Position numbers and translations under genes: made by a program | Part shown: in pieces, positions 35,160 through 45,949 of the stretch | Numbering within the stretch: the stretch's first letter is position 1 | Layout: the number at the start of each line of letters is the position of its first letter | Assembly (NCBI RefSeq): GCF_949628265.1 | Contig: NC_088789.1 | Location: forward strand, 30,683,883 to 30,747,882 | Source: Cloeon dipterum | Taxonomy: Eukaryota; Arthropoda; Insecta; Ephemeroptera; Baetidae | DNA: 64,000 nucleotides | Direction: 5' to 3' | Notes under the pieces: model-generated | What the model saw: only the letters and a program-made list of their open reading frames with translations | Told to the model about the DNA's origin: nothing | Database searches by the model: none

Positions 35160-38100
35160 ATGGACCTTCACCGGCATCTCAGGTAAGCCCCTTTTCTTCT
35201 CTCACCATTCTCAATGGAGATTTTTTGCGCCAATTTTTCCTGAGGAGATTATATATAGGAAGTTGCAACTTTTACTGCTGAATGAGATTTGATTTTGATT
35301 TTTTTGATAATCATCCTTGGAAATTTTAACTGCATTAAAATGTTGTTCACTTTTTTTTAAATCGCATTAAAAGTAAACGTGTTTGAAATCAAAATATAAA
35401 TTTATTACTCAGCTTAGCGGTTTGAGTGATTCATTTTTTTCCACCAACTTTATAAAGAAAAATCAATTATGCAAGGTGATGTGTCCACCACACATCAGTC
35501 ATACTCGTCGACGCATGATTTCCCTGCAGCCGCACGGCCCTCCAAGAAGAAATAGTAATTTCAGTCAGCAGCTCTTGAGGGAAAAAAGCGGCCGAGAGGC
35601 TCTCTAGTCCCTTTCAGAGATTCGAGTTTATTCCAGGCGGAAAAATGTGCCCTAATTATCGCGGCAAACTTATGCACAATATTTTACAAGGAAGTGATTC
35701 GCCGTGTGATATTTCAGCGCCGGCTGAGATTTGAGAATTGACGGCGGTGTTATCGACGGAAGTCTGACACCCACTTATACTGGAGGTTGTGTAATATTCG
35801 CTATAATTTCTAGGCGAGTAAAAAAATTGACTCTTCGCGAATAATTTAAGAATTAATTAATGAAATATTAATTTTAAGATGTTACGAGGTGGCTAGCTCT
35901 TGGATTTATGCTTCAATTTGCGCGTCATTTGTATGGATAATTAAAGAGCAGTCGAGAGCCTCATTTTGGCTTGGTTTGAATGCGCCCTGAAATGTTGCTC
36001 TGCCAATTACCCTGGCTAGGGAGACGAGACGTGTGCCAGCTCGGGTACTTGCAATAATTGCGTTCATCCATTGGGAGACAAAACGCGATCGCAGTCCAAT
36101 TTTCGCACACACGCATTATTTATCAATGAAGCAGACGGCGACTTCCTGCGAGCCGAGAGGATAATAATAATAGGACTGTGAATTTTAGGAGGTTATATCC
36201 GGGAAAATTGTCGACTATTTTAAGACGAGTTTTTTGATAAATTTAGACAGATATTTACGATTTTCTATATTTTTATTTTCACTGACAAAAACTATATTAC
36301 CATATTAAAATTTCAATTTAAATGAACATTCGCCTTCTTCCACTGTGAGAAATGTAAGATGATAGGAATAGCATTCCCTAAATTTTACGAGCAGCAATCT
36401 CTGTTCATTTAGCAGTAAATTATTCATTAACGATTGAATTTTAATGCCTGTTTTGCTCCACAGGTCACCGGCGCTTTCGATCTTGGTGCTGGCCACATGT
36501 TTCAGTGCGTCGCAGGCTAGACACGTGAGTGCATATTATTCCATGGCCTGGTTTTTTCCCATTAGAAATTTTTTGAGAGGGTTGGGAGCCTCAAAGGCTA
36601 GATTATATCATGACGGCAAAATAAAATCGACGTCCACCCTCAGCGCGCGCGGTCCCCTTTTTATATTCTAGCTTTGTCAATTGTCAAGGCGAAAGCAGAA
36701 CAAAGTTTTTAAGTTCGAATGATCAAAAAAGACCAAAATAAAAAAAAATTTAATCTGTCTACTTAAGTTCTTTATCTTATGCAATTAAAGTTGAGAAGGT
36801 TAGTTCATGTATGGATTAAATTGCCTGTTATTTACTCTCTCGTTATGAAATCACTTTATAATAATAAACAAATTGAGCCTATGTCTGCTTGCAGCACAAG
36901 GAAATGGCCAACAACACCGAATTCGTTTCAGTAAATTATGTGGTGCTGGACGAGCAACCCGACTTGGGGCCGTGGAGCGATTGGTCATTACCCAGCTCGT
37001 GTTCTCGCTCGTGCGGAGGCGGAGTCGCCTTCCAGAGCAGAAATTGCAGGTAATTGCTTTTATTTCTTACCTCTGCTGCTCCTAATAACTCTCGAGAGAG
37101 AAAAAATGACCTGCTGGTTATTATCTGATCATATTTCTCTCTCTAAAATATTCACCATTTCCAGTTTGATTTATTTACAAGTGCATATTATTTTCTCAGG
37201 CACGGATCTGCGTGTCAAGGGCCGGCAAAACGATACTTCTCCTGCAACACGATGGTACCGTAAGAGTCGAGTATTTAAAATTAATGAGAGTCTTGTATGC
37301 TCGTCGGTGGTCCATATGGCGACCGTAAAAATAAAACAATACTTTAGCAGTGGCCGAACAGTTAAATTAATAACCCCGAGAATGAACACAACGAACTGGC
37401 CATGCACTGAACTGAATATGTAAAATATATTTTGTGTATTATCGCGTGCTTTCAGCACTGTCCGCCGGGCTCGAAGGACTTCAGGTCGGAGCAGTGCTCC
37501 AAGTTCGACACCCAGGACTTTGGAGGCAATTTATATGAGTATGCGAGCATTTTCTAATATTTAAATGATTCAAATGGGAGGTTGTCAAGACACAAATACT
37601 GAAAATTTTGCCAATAATATTTATAGTCAATTTTTAATTATTATTATTAAATTAGCATCCAATTGTATGTATGGTCCATGATAGAATTGGAATCTTGATA
37701 ACGTTACAAAACAACGAGACAGTAATTAAAGCAATTAATATGTTTCCCCTCGCTCCATTTACATGCAGAATGCAACCTACATTATTTTGTGATCGCATTT
37801 ATTAACTTTAATGTCAGCCAGATTTAGCATGTGCGTGCTTATTTAGGTGGATTCCATACACCAAAGGCGCTAATGATTGCGAGCTCAACTGCATGCCCAG
37901 GGGAAAGCGTTTTAACGGATTTACGACAAAAATGGTGGACGGCACGAGGTGCAATGATGAGACGTTCGACGTGTGTGTTGAAGGCAGATGCATGGTAAAT
38001 TTTGTAAACAACCGACAACCGACTCCCTCGCAAATAATAATTTCAGCCCGTCGGCTGCGACTTTTTTCTCGGATCTTCTCTGCGCGAGGACAAGTGCAGA

Positions 38101-41100
38101 GACTGTGGGGGCGACAACTCGGGCTGCATCACCGTCACCGAGATCATTTCGTTTGAAACCGACTTAAGTGACGCTGAACCTGGTGTGTGATATTCTTTCT
38201 TGCCTCGGATATATTTGAATTAACAGAATTTTTGTTACTATATATGGTATTTTGGTCGTACCACGAGTAAGATTTAATTAAGTTGATGGTAAAATGCATT
38301 TACTGTCTTAATAGCTCCTGAGTGGGCCCACGGCTCGCTAACCCAGCAAGAAAATGGATATCCGAAGGATATCCAAAAAGGTATCCGGGATATCCATGGA
38401 TATCCGGAGGATATACATCTGTAACGCCCGATGTCATAGGGTGGATATCCCGGATATCCAATTTCTGGCTGGGAAAGTTTCAATGCCATACTTTTAATCC
38501 TTTTAAACAAGCCATTGAATATAACATACAAAAAGATAATATCAACAAAACGTTTCATTTTTTCGATTTTTATTGAAAGTGAACATTAAATCTGAGCACA
38601 CCGATCGATTCTTGAGAGTCGAATTAGGTTAAGTGGATATTTTTACGACCAAAAAGTCCAGCGCGACGTGCGAACTTTTTTTCCCGCCAAAACAATGTGA
38701 ATGCCAGAACTGCGCATGCGTCAGAGCTGGTTTGAGCACTTGCAGAAAGTAGGGCTGCCACTCTCCGGGTTTCGACCGGAGATCTCCGGGTTTGGGACTG
38801 AAAACTTTAACACGGGAGCATAGGGATCTCCGGGTTTTTGAGTCCAAAATCTCCGGGTTTTAGCTTTGGAAGTCTGGCCCTCCTAGCAGAAAGACCGCCT
38901 CTACGAATGTCTTCTTTGTCAGATCCAGCCAGCACTGACGCATGCGCACTTCTTGCATTCATATTGTTTTGGCGGGAAAAAAGTTCGCACGTCGCGCTGG
39001 ACTCTTTGGTCGGAATAAACATCCATTTTGTCTAATTCGACCCTCAAGAATCGACTGGTGGGCTCAGAAACTTCCCCAAAGATGGTCTTTATAAGAAAAG
39101 CACGTAATTATTATAAGGGCAACTATAATTTAAGTTATTTTGTCCGATGTTTGCACTCCTATTGCGTTCAATTATAGCCAGAGGATTGATTTTTTTGTCC
39201 CAATAGGCTACAACGACCTTCTTCTAATACCCGCTGGAGCAACAAATATCTTTATTAGGGAACTAAAGGACGCCAACAATTATCTTGGTAAAGAGTAGCC
39301 GCAATTTTATTGTCTTTAATTTTTAATCATTGCGCTTAATTAATCTTAAATATGCAGCAATTAGAAATGGAAACAATAGTTTCTACCTGAATGGAAACTT
39401 TAATATCAACTATCCCGAGGATTTCCATTTTGCTGGAACTGTTTTCCATTATGAGCGCCAGCCTAACAGCTTTTTGCTTGGTTCTGCAGTTATTCGAGCA
39501 TTAGGACCAACGAATGAGTCACTTTATATCGCAGTAAGTAGAATATTCTTAGATTATGCAAAAACATATTTCTATTAATAAAAATTAAAAGCGCAGATAA
39601 TGATAATTAAATTATACTAATATTGGAATTTTAAATATCAATTATTCCTTTCTCTTAAAATTATAGTTACTGTACCACGAAGACAGGAAGGGAGAAGGCA
39701 TTGAGTACGAGTATAGTTTCTCCAAGGAAGAGCAGTCAGACGATTCAGACCACTACTTTTGGGTTACGCACAATTTCTCGGAGTGCAGCTCCCCGTGCGG
39801 AGGAGGTTTGCGCCTTTCTCATGATAGCTCAAGCACTAAAAGCCAAACGTTTTAATACTGCAGGTAGTCAAAACCGCACGCTGGGTTGCGCCAAGAAGAG
39901 CGACAACTCGGCCGTGAGCCTGCGACTGTGCAACCCGGTCAAACGACCCGCTACAACACAGAGGTGCAACGAGGAGACCTGCGATCCCGAGTGGTTCGTC
40001 AGTCTCTGGAGCCAATTCAGGCGGGTTTACTGCCTGCAGAAAATTAGCAACAGGATGACGGTGATTGAGGATGACGTGTGCGTCAAGAAGCATGGCGAGA
40101 AACCAATCGCTACTCATCAGCCGTGCAATGAAGAGGTAATTTTCATCCTTGATTATACTCCTATATATATACGGACGCCGGTAACAAATATTTATTTATC
40201 ACACTGATTGAGCCACAAAATGTATGCTTGTAATCTTGGTGTAGCGATAGGAGAGCTGAAATTCTAGAGACTTTTTAATTAAAATTGAGATATAGCTGCA
40301 AAAAAAGAAAATTCTTGTATTCTTGGAATTTGAAAAAGAACGTTGTATTCAGGTTCAAACTAACACTATAGGATTTGAAGGAAAATATTTATTTAGGTTT
40401 ATTTTTATTCTGATAATCGCACAGATGTTAATTTTTCTAATGATATTTCTTTTGGATTGCATTGAATTATATTTCAACTTTCAGTGCAACGAAGGCAAGC
40501 AGTACCAATCCTCCTCGGAAGACTATGACACCACCGCGAAGACGACCGAATCTACAACAATCAGCAGTAAAGCTACGACAGCAAAGAGTGAACCAGTAAC
40601 ATCTTCCCAAATGGTACACGCGCCCATAACAACCTCAGGTAAATGTTGAAATTATTGAAACTCTTTTCCAAATAATTTTGTACGGCGAATGGCTTAACTG
40701 ATTTTGAATTACAATAAATCAAAAGAAAATTCAAATTAAGTCTGAAATCATAGCAGAAATGACTTAAAAATTAATTTATCACGAAGGTATACCGCGGTGT
40801 GGGTTAGCCTCTGTAACTCGCTCTTTCGAAATTTAATTTTACATTGTTATTAAATGTAATGGAGAATTGAAACGCAAAGACCCCCTGAAGCAACAAAGAG
40901 TCATCTTAAATATTGCTCTTATACTTTTCCTCGTGTAAGATCTTATTCTTGTTTCTGATCCAGTTTTGTTCACGAAAAATTAAGTTCAACCTAGGGATTT
41001 TCGGATTACAGCTTTTCTAATCAATTAATGAAAATTTTAACCTTCGTATAATGTTTAGAACTGTGAAAAGGATAATTCATTCTAAAATTTGAGCTGAAGG

Positions 41101-41355
41101 TCAGACCAAAAATTCGTTTAGTGGTTGTTATTTCTACTCTAATATAAATAAACAATTTTCCAAAATGTTCCAGCACTAGAAATTCACCCGAACTGCACGG
41201 ACACACCAATGTTTGCACAGTGCAAGGTTATCGTCAAGGGCAAATACTGCACGCACAAGTACTACTCCCGCTTTTGCTGCCGCTCGTGTACCGAAGATGG
41301 TCAACTGCCACTGGACGGTGCTCACCTGTACAGCAGTTTCCCCTCCCGAAAATAA
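35160..41355 (+). CDS. ADAMTS-like secreted matrix protein (13 coding exons)
   Basis: CDS join(35160..35182,36464..36524,36895..37049,37200..37254,37456..37538,37847..37994,38047..38182,39207..39287,39358..39533,39667..39805,39864..40135,40485..40638,41174..41355), 554 aa; all phases agree. Residues 1-27 are a signal peptide ([14 protein letters not shown]). TSP1 repeat 1 is near 52-103 ([14 protein letters not shown]); then the cysteine-rich region ([35 protein letters not shown]) to about 200; a spacer from [15 protein letters not shown] to about 320; TSP1 2 (ECSSPCGGG) at about 345-410; a reduced TSP1 3 ([11 protein letters not shown]); a Thr/Ser-rich linker at 450-490; and a PLAC domain ([25 protein letters not shown]) at the end. 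There is no protease domain, Kunitz or Ig domain, so this fits short ADAMTS-like proteins such as Drosophila loh rather than papilin. Expected role: extracellular matrix assembly. Confidence 0.9.
35183..36463 (+). other. intron 1 of the ADAMTS-like gene
   Basis: 1.28-kb intron, GTAAGC to TCCACAG. Its first 675 bp belong to the duplicated unit (to 35858); the rest is single copy in this window. No nested gene seen. Confidence 0.75.
38342..38473. mobile_element. 132-bp palindromic element built of GGATATCC motifs
   Basis: Inverted ends CCCAGCAAGAAAATGGATATCC and GGATATCCAATTTCTGGCTGGG. The interior repeats GATATCC on both strands at least seven times. It lies in intron 7 of the ADAMTS-like gene. 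Superfamily not assigned; no clear target duplication. Confidence 0.7.
38591..39068. mobile_element. foldback MITE carrying a nested MITE
   Basis: Arms TCTGAGCACACCGATCGATTC on the left and a reverse complement ending GGGCTCAGA on the right, with the CGCATGCG and CCCGCCAAAACAAT blocks in both arms. Same family as 19867-20160 and 32320-32628. Its centre is interrupted at 38750-38885 by another element. In intron 7 of the ADAMTS-like gene. Confidence 0.8.
38750..38885. mobile_element. 136-bp hAT-type MITE nested in another MITE
   Basis: Ends TAGGGCTGCCACTC and GTCTGGCCCTCCTA, with internal repeats of ATCTCCGGGTTT. Exact 8-bp target duplication GCAGAAAG at 38742-38749 and 38886-38893. A TAGGG-type end and an 8-bp duplication are typical of hAT elements. 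Confidence 0.85.
40678..40772. mobile_element. decayed relic of the ACCAGTTGC foldback MITE
   Basis: About 95 bp (TACGGCGAATGGCTTAACTG and AGTCTGAAATCATAGCAGAAATG) align to the right half of the family, with many substitutions and no ends left. In intron 12 of the ADAMTS-like gene. Confidence 0.6.
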
Positions 41356-41679
41356 TCACTGCACGCTGATAGTCTTTGCACTACCGAGAGCTATTCGCAA
41401 CGTACATTTATACAGAGACAGAGAAATGAAATAAGCACTGCAACGCTGTTCGAACAACGCAGAATTTAACAATTAGCTCTGACAATGAGTCATTTTTAAG
41501 CCGATGCAATTAGAGCAGGAAACGTGTTCAATCATCTTTTCTGGCTGCTACTGGTGTTGATGAGATCATTTATTTCTCGGCATAAAATCAATTAAAAATT
41601 ATATGTTTCTGTTAGTTTTATCTCTCTTGTTAAATTTATAAAATTTACTCTCGCCTTAAGAAATTTTTGACGAAAAGTG

Positions 41680-41685
41680 AATAAA
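41680..41685 (+). terminator. polyadenylation signal, ADAMTS-like gene
   Basis: AATAAA 325 bp after the stop, followed by a T/G-rich stretch. Confidence 0.5.
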
Positions 41686-41699
41686 AAAATGCTTCAAAT

Positions 41700-42540
41700 T
41701 GTGCCTTGATTAGCATCTGTTTTATTCTTCTGTATGAAAATATTCCTAACAAATAAAAATAATTTTAAATTAATTTCAAATTTGTTTTTCTTTAGAGGCC
41801 AAAAATTTAGCATTGTTGACCATAGCATGTAATACTAATTCGGTTGTCCTAGACTCTGCTCACCGCGCGCTTTTTATTTTTGACGCAACCCAGAAATTAT
41901 TGATCCTTTTGTGTAGGATACCCGTCTTCTTCGTTGCCTTCCCCTACTTTGAGAACTGTCGGACAAAAGAAATGCACTACCGTCATTATTTATTTTTGAC
42001 GTGTAGCCCAGAGGTTCGACTACAATACAATTAATGGAAATTAATGAACTTATAATAGCAGCAAAAAGGATAAAAGCGACCTCTTGTAGTCACCATAGTC
42101 GCTGCGGTGGTCTTTTCCTGACCCTTTCAAAACATAATTGTGCAAGCAGTATACGGGATTTTACATTTAAAAAGAATTTCTCAAAATGGGGTGTTTTTTT
42201 TACCTAAGCGCAGCACCTATATTTCACATCATCAGCGTGACGCAAACAAATAAACGACCTCGTCGGCGGAATTAAGAATTTAGTCAATTTCTCACTTCTT
42301 AATGAATTTTCAAATAATTCTCTGCTTGAAATTGTTTAAAATGACGTTGATATCAAAAAAATATTAATTTTGGAGCTATATATAAAAGACTTTTGTGTGT
42401 GCAGATTCAAAATTTGATTTAATTTACTTTTATCCAGTTTTAATATTGAGCTATTTTTAATCTCCAAAAAAGGATATTAGTGTAGCTTTACAATTATATT
42501 TTCCCCTTATAACTTCTCCCTCCCTTCGACAGTTACCTGA
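41700..42540. other. intergenic, no gene seen
   Basis: AT-rich spacer. A 73-codon frame at 41813-42034 has no start context, splice signals or similarity that I recognise. Confidence 0.4.
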
Positions 42541-42697
42541 AGAGCGAGGGGGCTGCGTTGCTGCTGCTGCAACCTGCTCCCTGACGTCAGTTCACGTGTG
42601 TGCATGAGGAGGAGAGCACACGCAATTGAACAAGCCTGCCGCACGGACCAGACAGACCAGCAAAAATCACCGTTTTGCCACAACTTATTACAATACA
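42541..42697 (+). promoter_or_regulatory. promoter and 5' UTR exon of the bZIP-like gene
   Basis: Perfect CRE TGACGTCA at 42582-42589, followed four bases later by the E-box CACGTG at 42593-42598, in a GC-rich stretch. The leader ends TTACAATACA then GTGAGT at 42698. The intron to 43741 contains foldback MITE copy 2. No TATA box is obvious. Confidence 0.5.
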
Positions 42698-43186
42698 GTG
42701 AGTGTTATTTTTATGCACGTTTTTTGCACCAATTTTTATTGCAGCCTTTGTTTTAATTTAATTACTATATATATGCTGTATATTCAATGATAAATTGTTT
42801 TTCTTAATTTATGCTGATGCTAGAAATTAAGACTGCCATCATCTTATTCTAAGAATTTATTTTAAAAATATCTCAAATTCCTGTGCACCTTACAGGAAAC
42901 AATTTTAAGCATTTGTAGAAACTCTTTTCAAGTGTAGTGATCTCTCATTATGTACTCCTTTATACCTGATTCCTCGAATTTTTGTTAAAGAAAATGTGGG
43001 GGGTCATGCAGTTCTCCATTTACTCGGGTTATAAGAGTGAATAAAGGAGGCCACTATGTATGCTCCTGCTCCAGGTAGAAAATTAACAACCAGGTGTTTG
43101 ACGAGAGATTTCATACCGTCGGCCGTTTTCCGCGACTCTTAGGAGCTGACAAAATTGAGATTCTAATTAAAAAAAATATGTCTATT

Positions 43187-43625
43187 AATTTACCAGTTGC
43201 AAAACCCCTTAGTTATTAAAGCCGCCAACAGATGGCGCAACCACAGACACTTTCTTAAAAAATTGGTTTTAAGCGGTTTTAAGGCATTTCTGCTATGATT
43301 TCAGACTCAAAATCTAGCTACTGTGCATTCTTCTATTAATTTGCAATTTTTTGACGTGCTGAAAACCAAAATCGGTTCAGCCATTTGCCGTAGAAACGTT
43401 GGAAAAGATTTTGTTATTTCAAAAAATAGTTTTTCACGATTCTACGGCGATTGGCTGAACCGATTTTGGTTTTCAGCACGTCAAAAAATAGCAAATTAAT
43501 TGAAGAATGCACAGTAGCTAGATTGAGTCTGAAATCGCAGCGGAAGTGCCTTAAAATCGAAAGTCTACGGTGGCGCCATCTGTTGGCAGCTTCAAACACT
43601 TAGGGTTTATGCAACTGGTGAATTA
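43187..43625. mobile_element. foldback MITE, ACCAGTTGC family, copy 2
   Basis: Full-length, both ends present (ACCAGTTGCAAAACCCC and TTTATGCAACTGGT). Lies in the UTR intron of the bZIP-like gene. Confidence 0.9.
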
Positions 43626-43767
43626 TTACTTATTTTTCCAATTCAACAAACAAATAGTTCCGTAAATAAAAGCATCGCTTTGCTTTTACAAGGTTTCTAT
43701 AAAATAAAAAATAACATTAAATATTTTCCATATTTTCCCAGAGTGTGCTAGATCGCATCTTTAAAGG

Positions 43768-45691
43768 ATGGATGCAGAGGATAAGAATAAGAGAGCATTG
43801 AAACAGCAGAGGAATAAACTAGAAAAAAAGGAAAAGATGAAATGCTGGACCATTAGGGAGAAAATTGACTTGCAGGCAGAAGTCGCACGACTTTCTATCT
43901 TTGGTACGGAACGAATTAAAAACAATTGTGTACGAGAGAAATGAAAATTGATTGATATATCATTATTCCAGGCCAACAATTGGTTTATCTTCGCCGTATT
44001 ATGTCGACAGACCCGAGGTGTCCTGCCAAGGCTGACTGCATCGACATAATTGACCTAAGTGACTTGACGCTCAACAAGCTGCGATTTTATGTCGAATCCC
44101 AAAAAATTAGTGAGTTCCATAAATTATGTGGATTTATAATTCAATTGACCAGTTGCATAAACCCTTAGTGTTTGAAGCCGCCAACAGATGGCGCAACCAC
44201 AGACTTTCTTAAAAATTTTGTTTTAAGCGGTTTTAAGGAATTTCCGCTGCGATTTTAGATTCAATCTAGCTATTTTGCTTTTTTTTAATTAATTTGCTTT
44301 TTTTTGACGTGCTGAAAACCAAAATCGGTTCAGCCATTCGCCGTAGAAACGTTGAAAAAGATTTTTTATTTCAAAAACTAGTTTTTCACGATTCTACGGC
44401 GATTGGCTGATCCGATTTTGGTTTTCAACACGTCAAAAAATAGCATATTAATTGAAGAATGCACAGTAGCTAGATTGAGTCTGAAATCGCAGCGGAAGTG
44501 CCTTTAAATCGAAGGTCTATGGAGGCGCCATCTGTTGGCGGCTTCGAACACTTAGGATTTATGCAACTGGTGAATTGAGAGAGCAACTCGAAATCCTTAA
44601 ATTATTCACACCTTTTACGTCTTTTTGTTTAATTTTAACCGTTTATATATAATTGTTTTTATTTTAATTCAATTTTTAGTGCATGCTTCAACCTCATCAA
44701 GCTCTTTGATGCCTCCCGAAAAACAGGCACCGCCGAAGGACACTCCAAATCTGGTTCACCAGAGCAGTGCTGCAGGTAAGAATAAATTTAAACGTGTTAA
44801 CAGCTTGAAAATAAAATGGAAAAGTACAAACGTATTCAATTTAGACGTGCAGAGAGTATAGAGGTGCGAATAAAAACTGCATATTAATTAGTGGTGTGCG
44901 GAGAAGTTTGCATCAATTTTCGTCGCACCAACTCAACATTACAAATAAATCATTTTCAATTTTATAGATATCAAGGCTAAAGAGGCTGTGCATGATCAAA
45001 GTACCAGCTCTTCGGTAATGGAGATCAGCCAGCGTGAGAATAAGGAATTTGCTAGGGAAGAATCTTCTCAGGAACAGTATGCAATAGAACCAATTCCTTT
45101 GAAGACACCGTCTCCAAAGGAAACTCTCCCTGTAAACCCGGCAAAGCCTGTCGATCCTCAAGCTTCCGCCCAACCCTGCTCCGGTTTGTTGACTTAATTC
45201 ACCAGTTGCATAAACCCTAAGTGTTGGAAGCCGCCAACAGATGGCGCCACCGTAGACTTTCGCTTTTAAGGCACTTCCGCTGCGATTTCAGACTCAATCT
45301 CGCTACTGTGCATTCTTCAATTAATTTGCTAATTTTTGACGTGCTGAAAACCAAAATCGGTTCAGTCAATCGCCGTAGAATCGTGAAAAACTATTTTTTT
45401 TTTGAAATAAAAAAATCTTTTCCAACGTTTCTACGGCGAATGGCTGAACGGATTTTGGTTTTCAGCACGTCAAAAAAGCAAATTATTTAATAAAAGCAAA
45501 AAAACTAGATTGAGTCTGAAATCGCAGCGGAAATGCCTTAAAACCGCTTAAAACAAAATTTTAAAGAAAGTCTGTGGTTGCGCCATCTGTTGGCGGCTTC
45601 AATAACTAAGGGTTTATGCAACTGGTCAATTGCATTTTTTATTTTTGCCCTGACGAAATTAAAATGTTCATCAACAGGTCATAATCAATAG
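43768..45691 (+). CDS. small basic coiled-coil protein, bZIP-like
   Basis: CDS join(43768..43903,43972..44109,44680..44775,44968..45183,45678..45691), 199 aa; every intron is in phase 1. A TAA lies in frame before the ATG in the same exon. Residues 5-20 are very basic, with N-x7-R spacing (NKRALKQQR) as in bZIP DNA-contact regions. Residues 25-60 are helical with heptads Leu-Leu-Leu-Met (DLQ, RLS, QLV, RIM). The rest is Ser/Pro/Glu-rich (SSSSLMPPEKQAPPKD, PLKTPSPKE) and looks like a disordered regulatory tail. The register between basic region and zipper is about 3 residues off canonical bZIP, so DNA binding is only a suggestion; a plain coiled-coil protein is the alternative. The last exon adds only GHNQ; if the last donor is skipped, the stop is at 45195-45197. 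Confidence 0.6.
44143..44576. mobile_element. foldback MITE, ACCAGTTGC family, copy 3
   Basis: Full-length, flanked by CAATTG and GAATTGA. In intron 3 of the bZIP-like gene, 34 bp after the donor. Confidence 0.9.
45196..45631. mobile_element. foldback MITE, ACCAGTTGC family, copy 4
   Basis: Full-length. Its left end lies 13 bp after the donor of exon 5 of the bZIP-like gene, so the unspliced reading ends at the TAA formed at its edge. Confidence 0.9.
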
Positions 45692-45921
45692 AAGGTGCAT
45701 GTTCTTCGTGGAACTCTGCAGATCTGATCTCTTATTGGAACTGTTTGAGGAGACCTTTTATTCAATACGGCGGAGAACAAACCTATATATTTAGACTATA
45801 CTGAACCCGCACTATTCGGAAATTTATTGCAGACTTAATTGGATGGTCTTTCGAAGGTAATTTGACCTATTTAAAAAAATGTGCAATAATCTGTAAAATA
45901 TTTTATCCATTTTAAAGCAAC

Positions 45922-45927
45922 AATAAA
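45922..45927 (+). terminator. polyadenylation signal, bZIP-like gene
   Basis: AATAAA about 230 bp after the putative terminal stop at 45691. Confidence 0.5.
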
Positions 45928-45949
45928 TAAATTCAATTCGTGTGAGAAT

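Larger units (their letters stand above)
22179..35858. repeat. segmental duplication, copy B (13.68 kb)
   Basis: Second tandem unit, collinear with 9900-22178. It is about 1.40 kb longer. A 1227-bp element (33646-34872) and a 164-bp element (27531-27694), with their 8-bp target duplications, add 1407 bp and account for the difference. It continues without a break into the rest of the ADAMTS-like gene, so B holds the native right flank. Confidence 0.92.

Noticed and set aside
35160-41355. Papilin or a catalytic ADAMTS as the identity of the 13-exon gene
   Set aside because: No metalloprotease HExxH region, no Kunitz or Ig domains, and the protein ends in PLAC after only three TSP1 units, so a short ADAMTS-like protein fits better.
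41213-41434. 73-codon frame near the end of the ADAMTS-like gene
   Set aside because: It is an alternate frame of the PLAC exon; the PLAC reading has all expected cysteines and correct splice phase.
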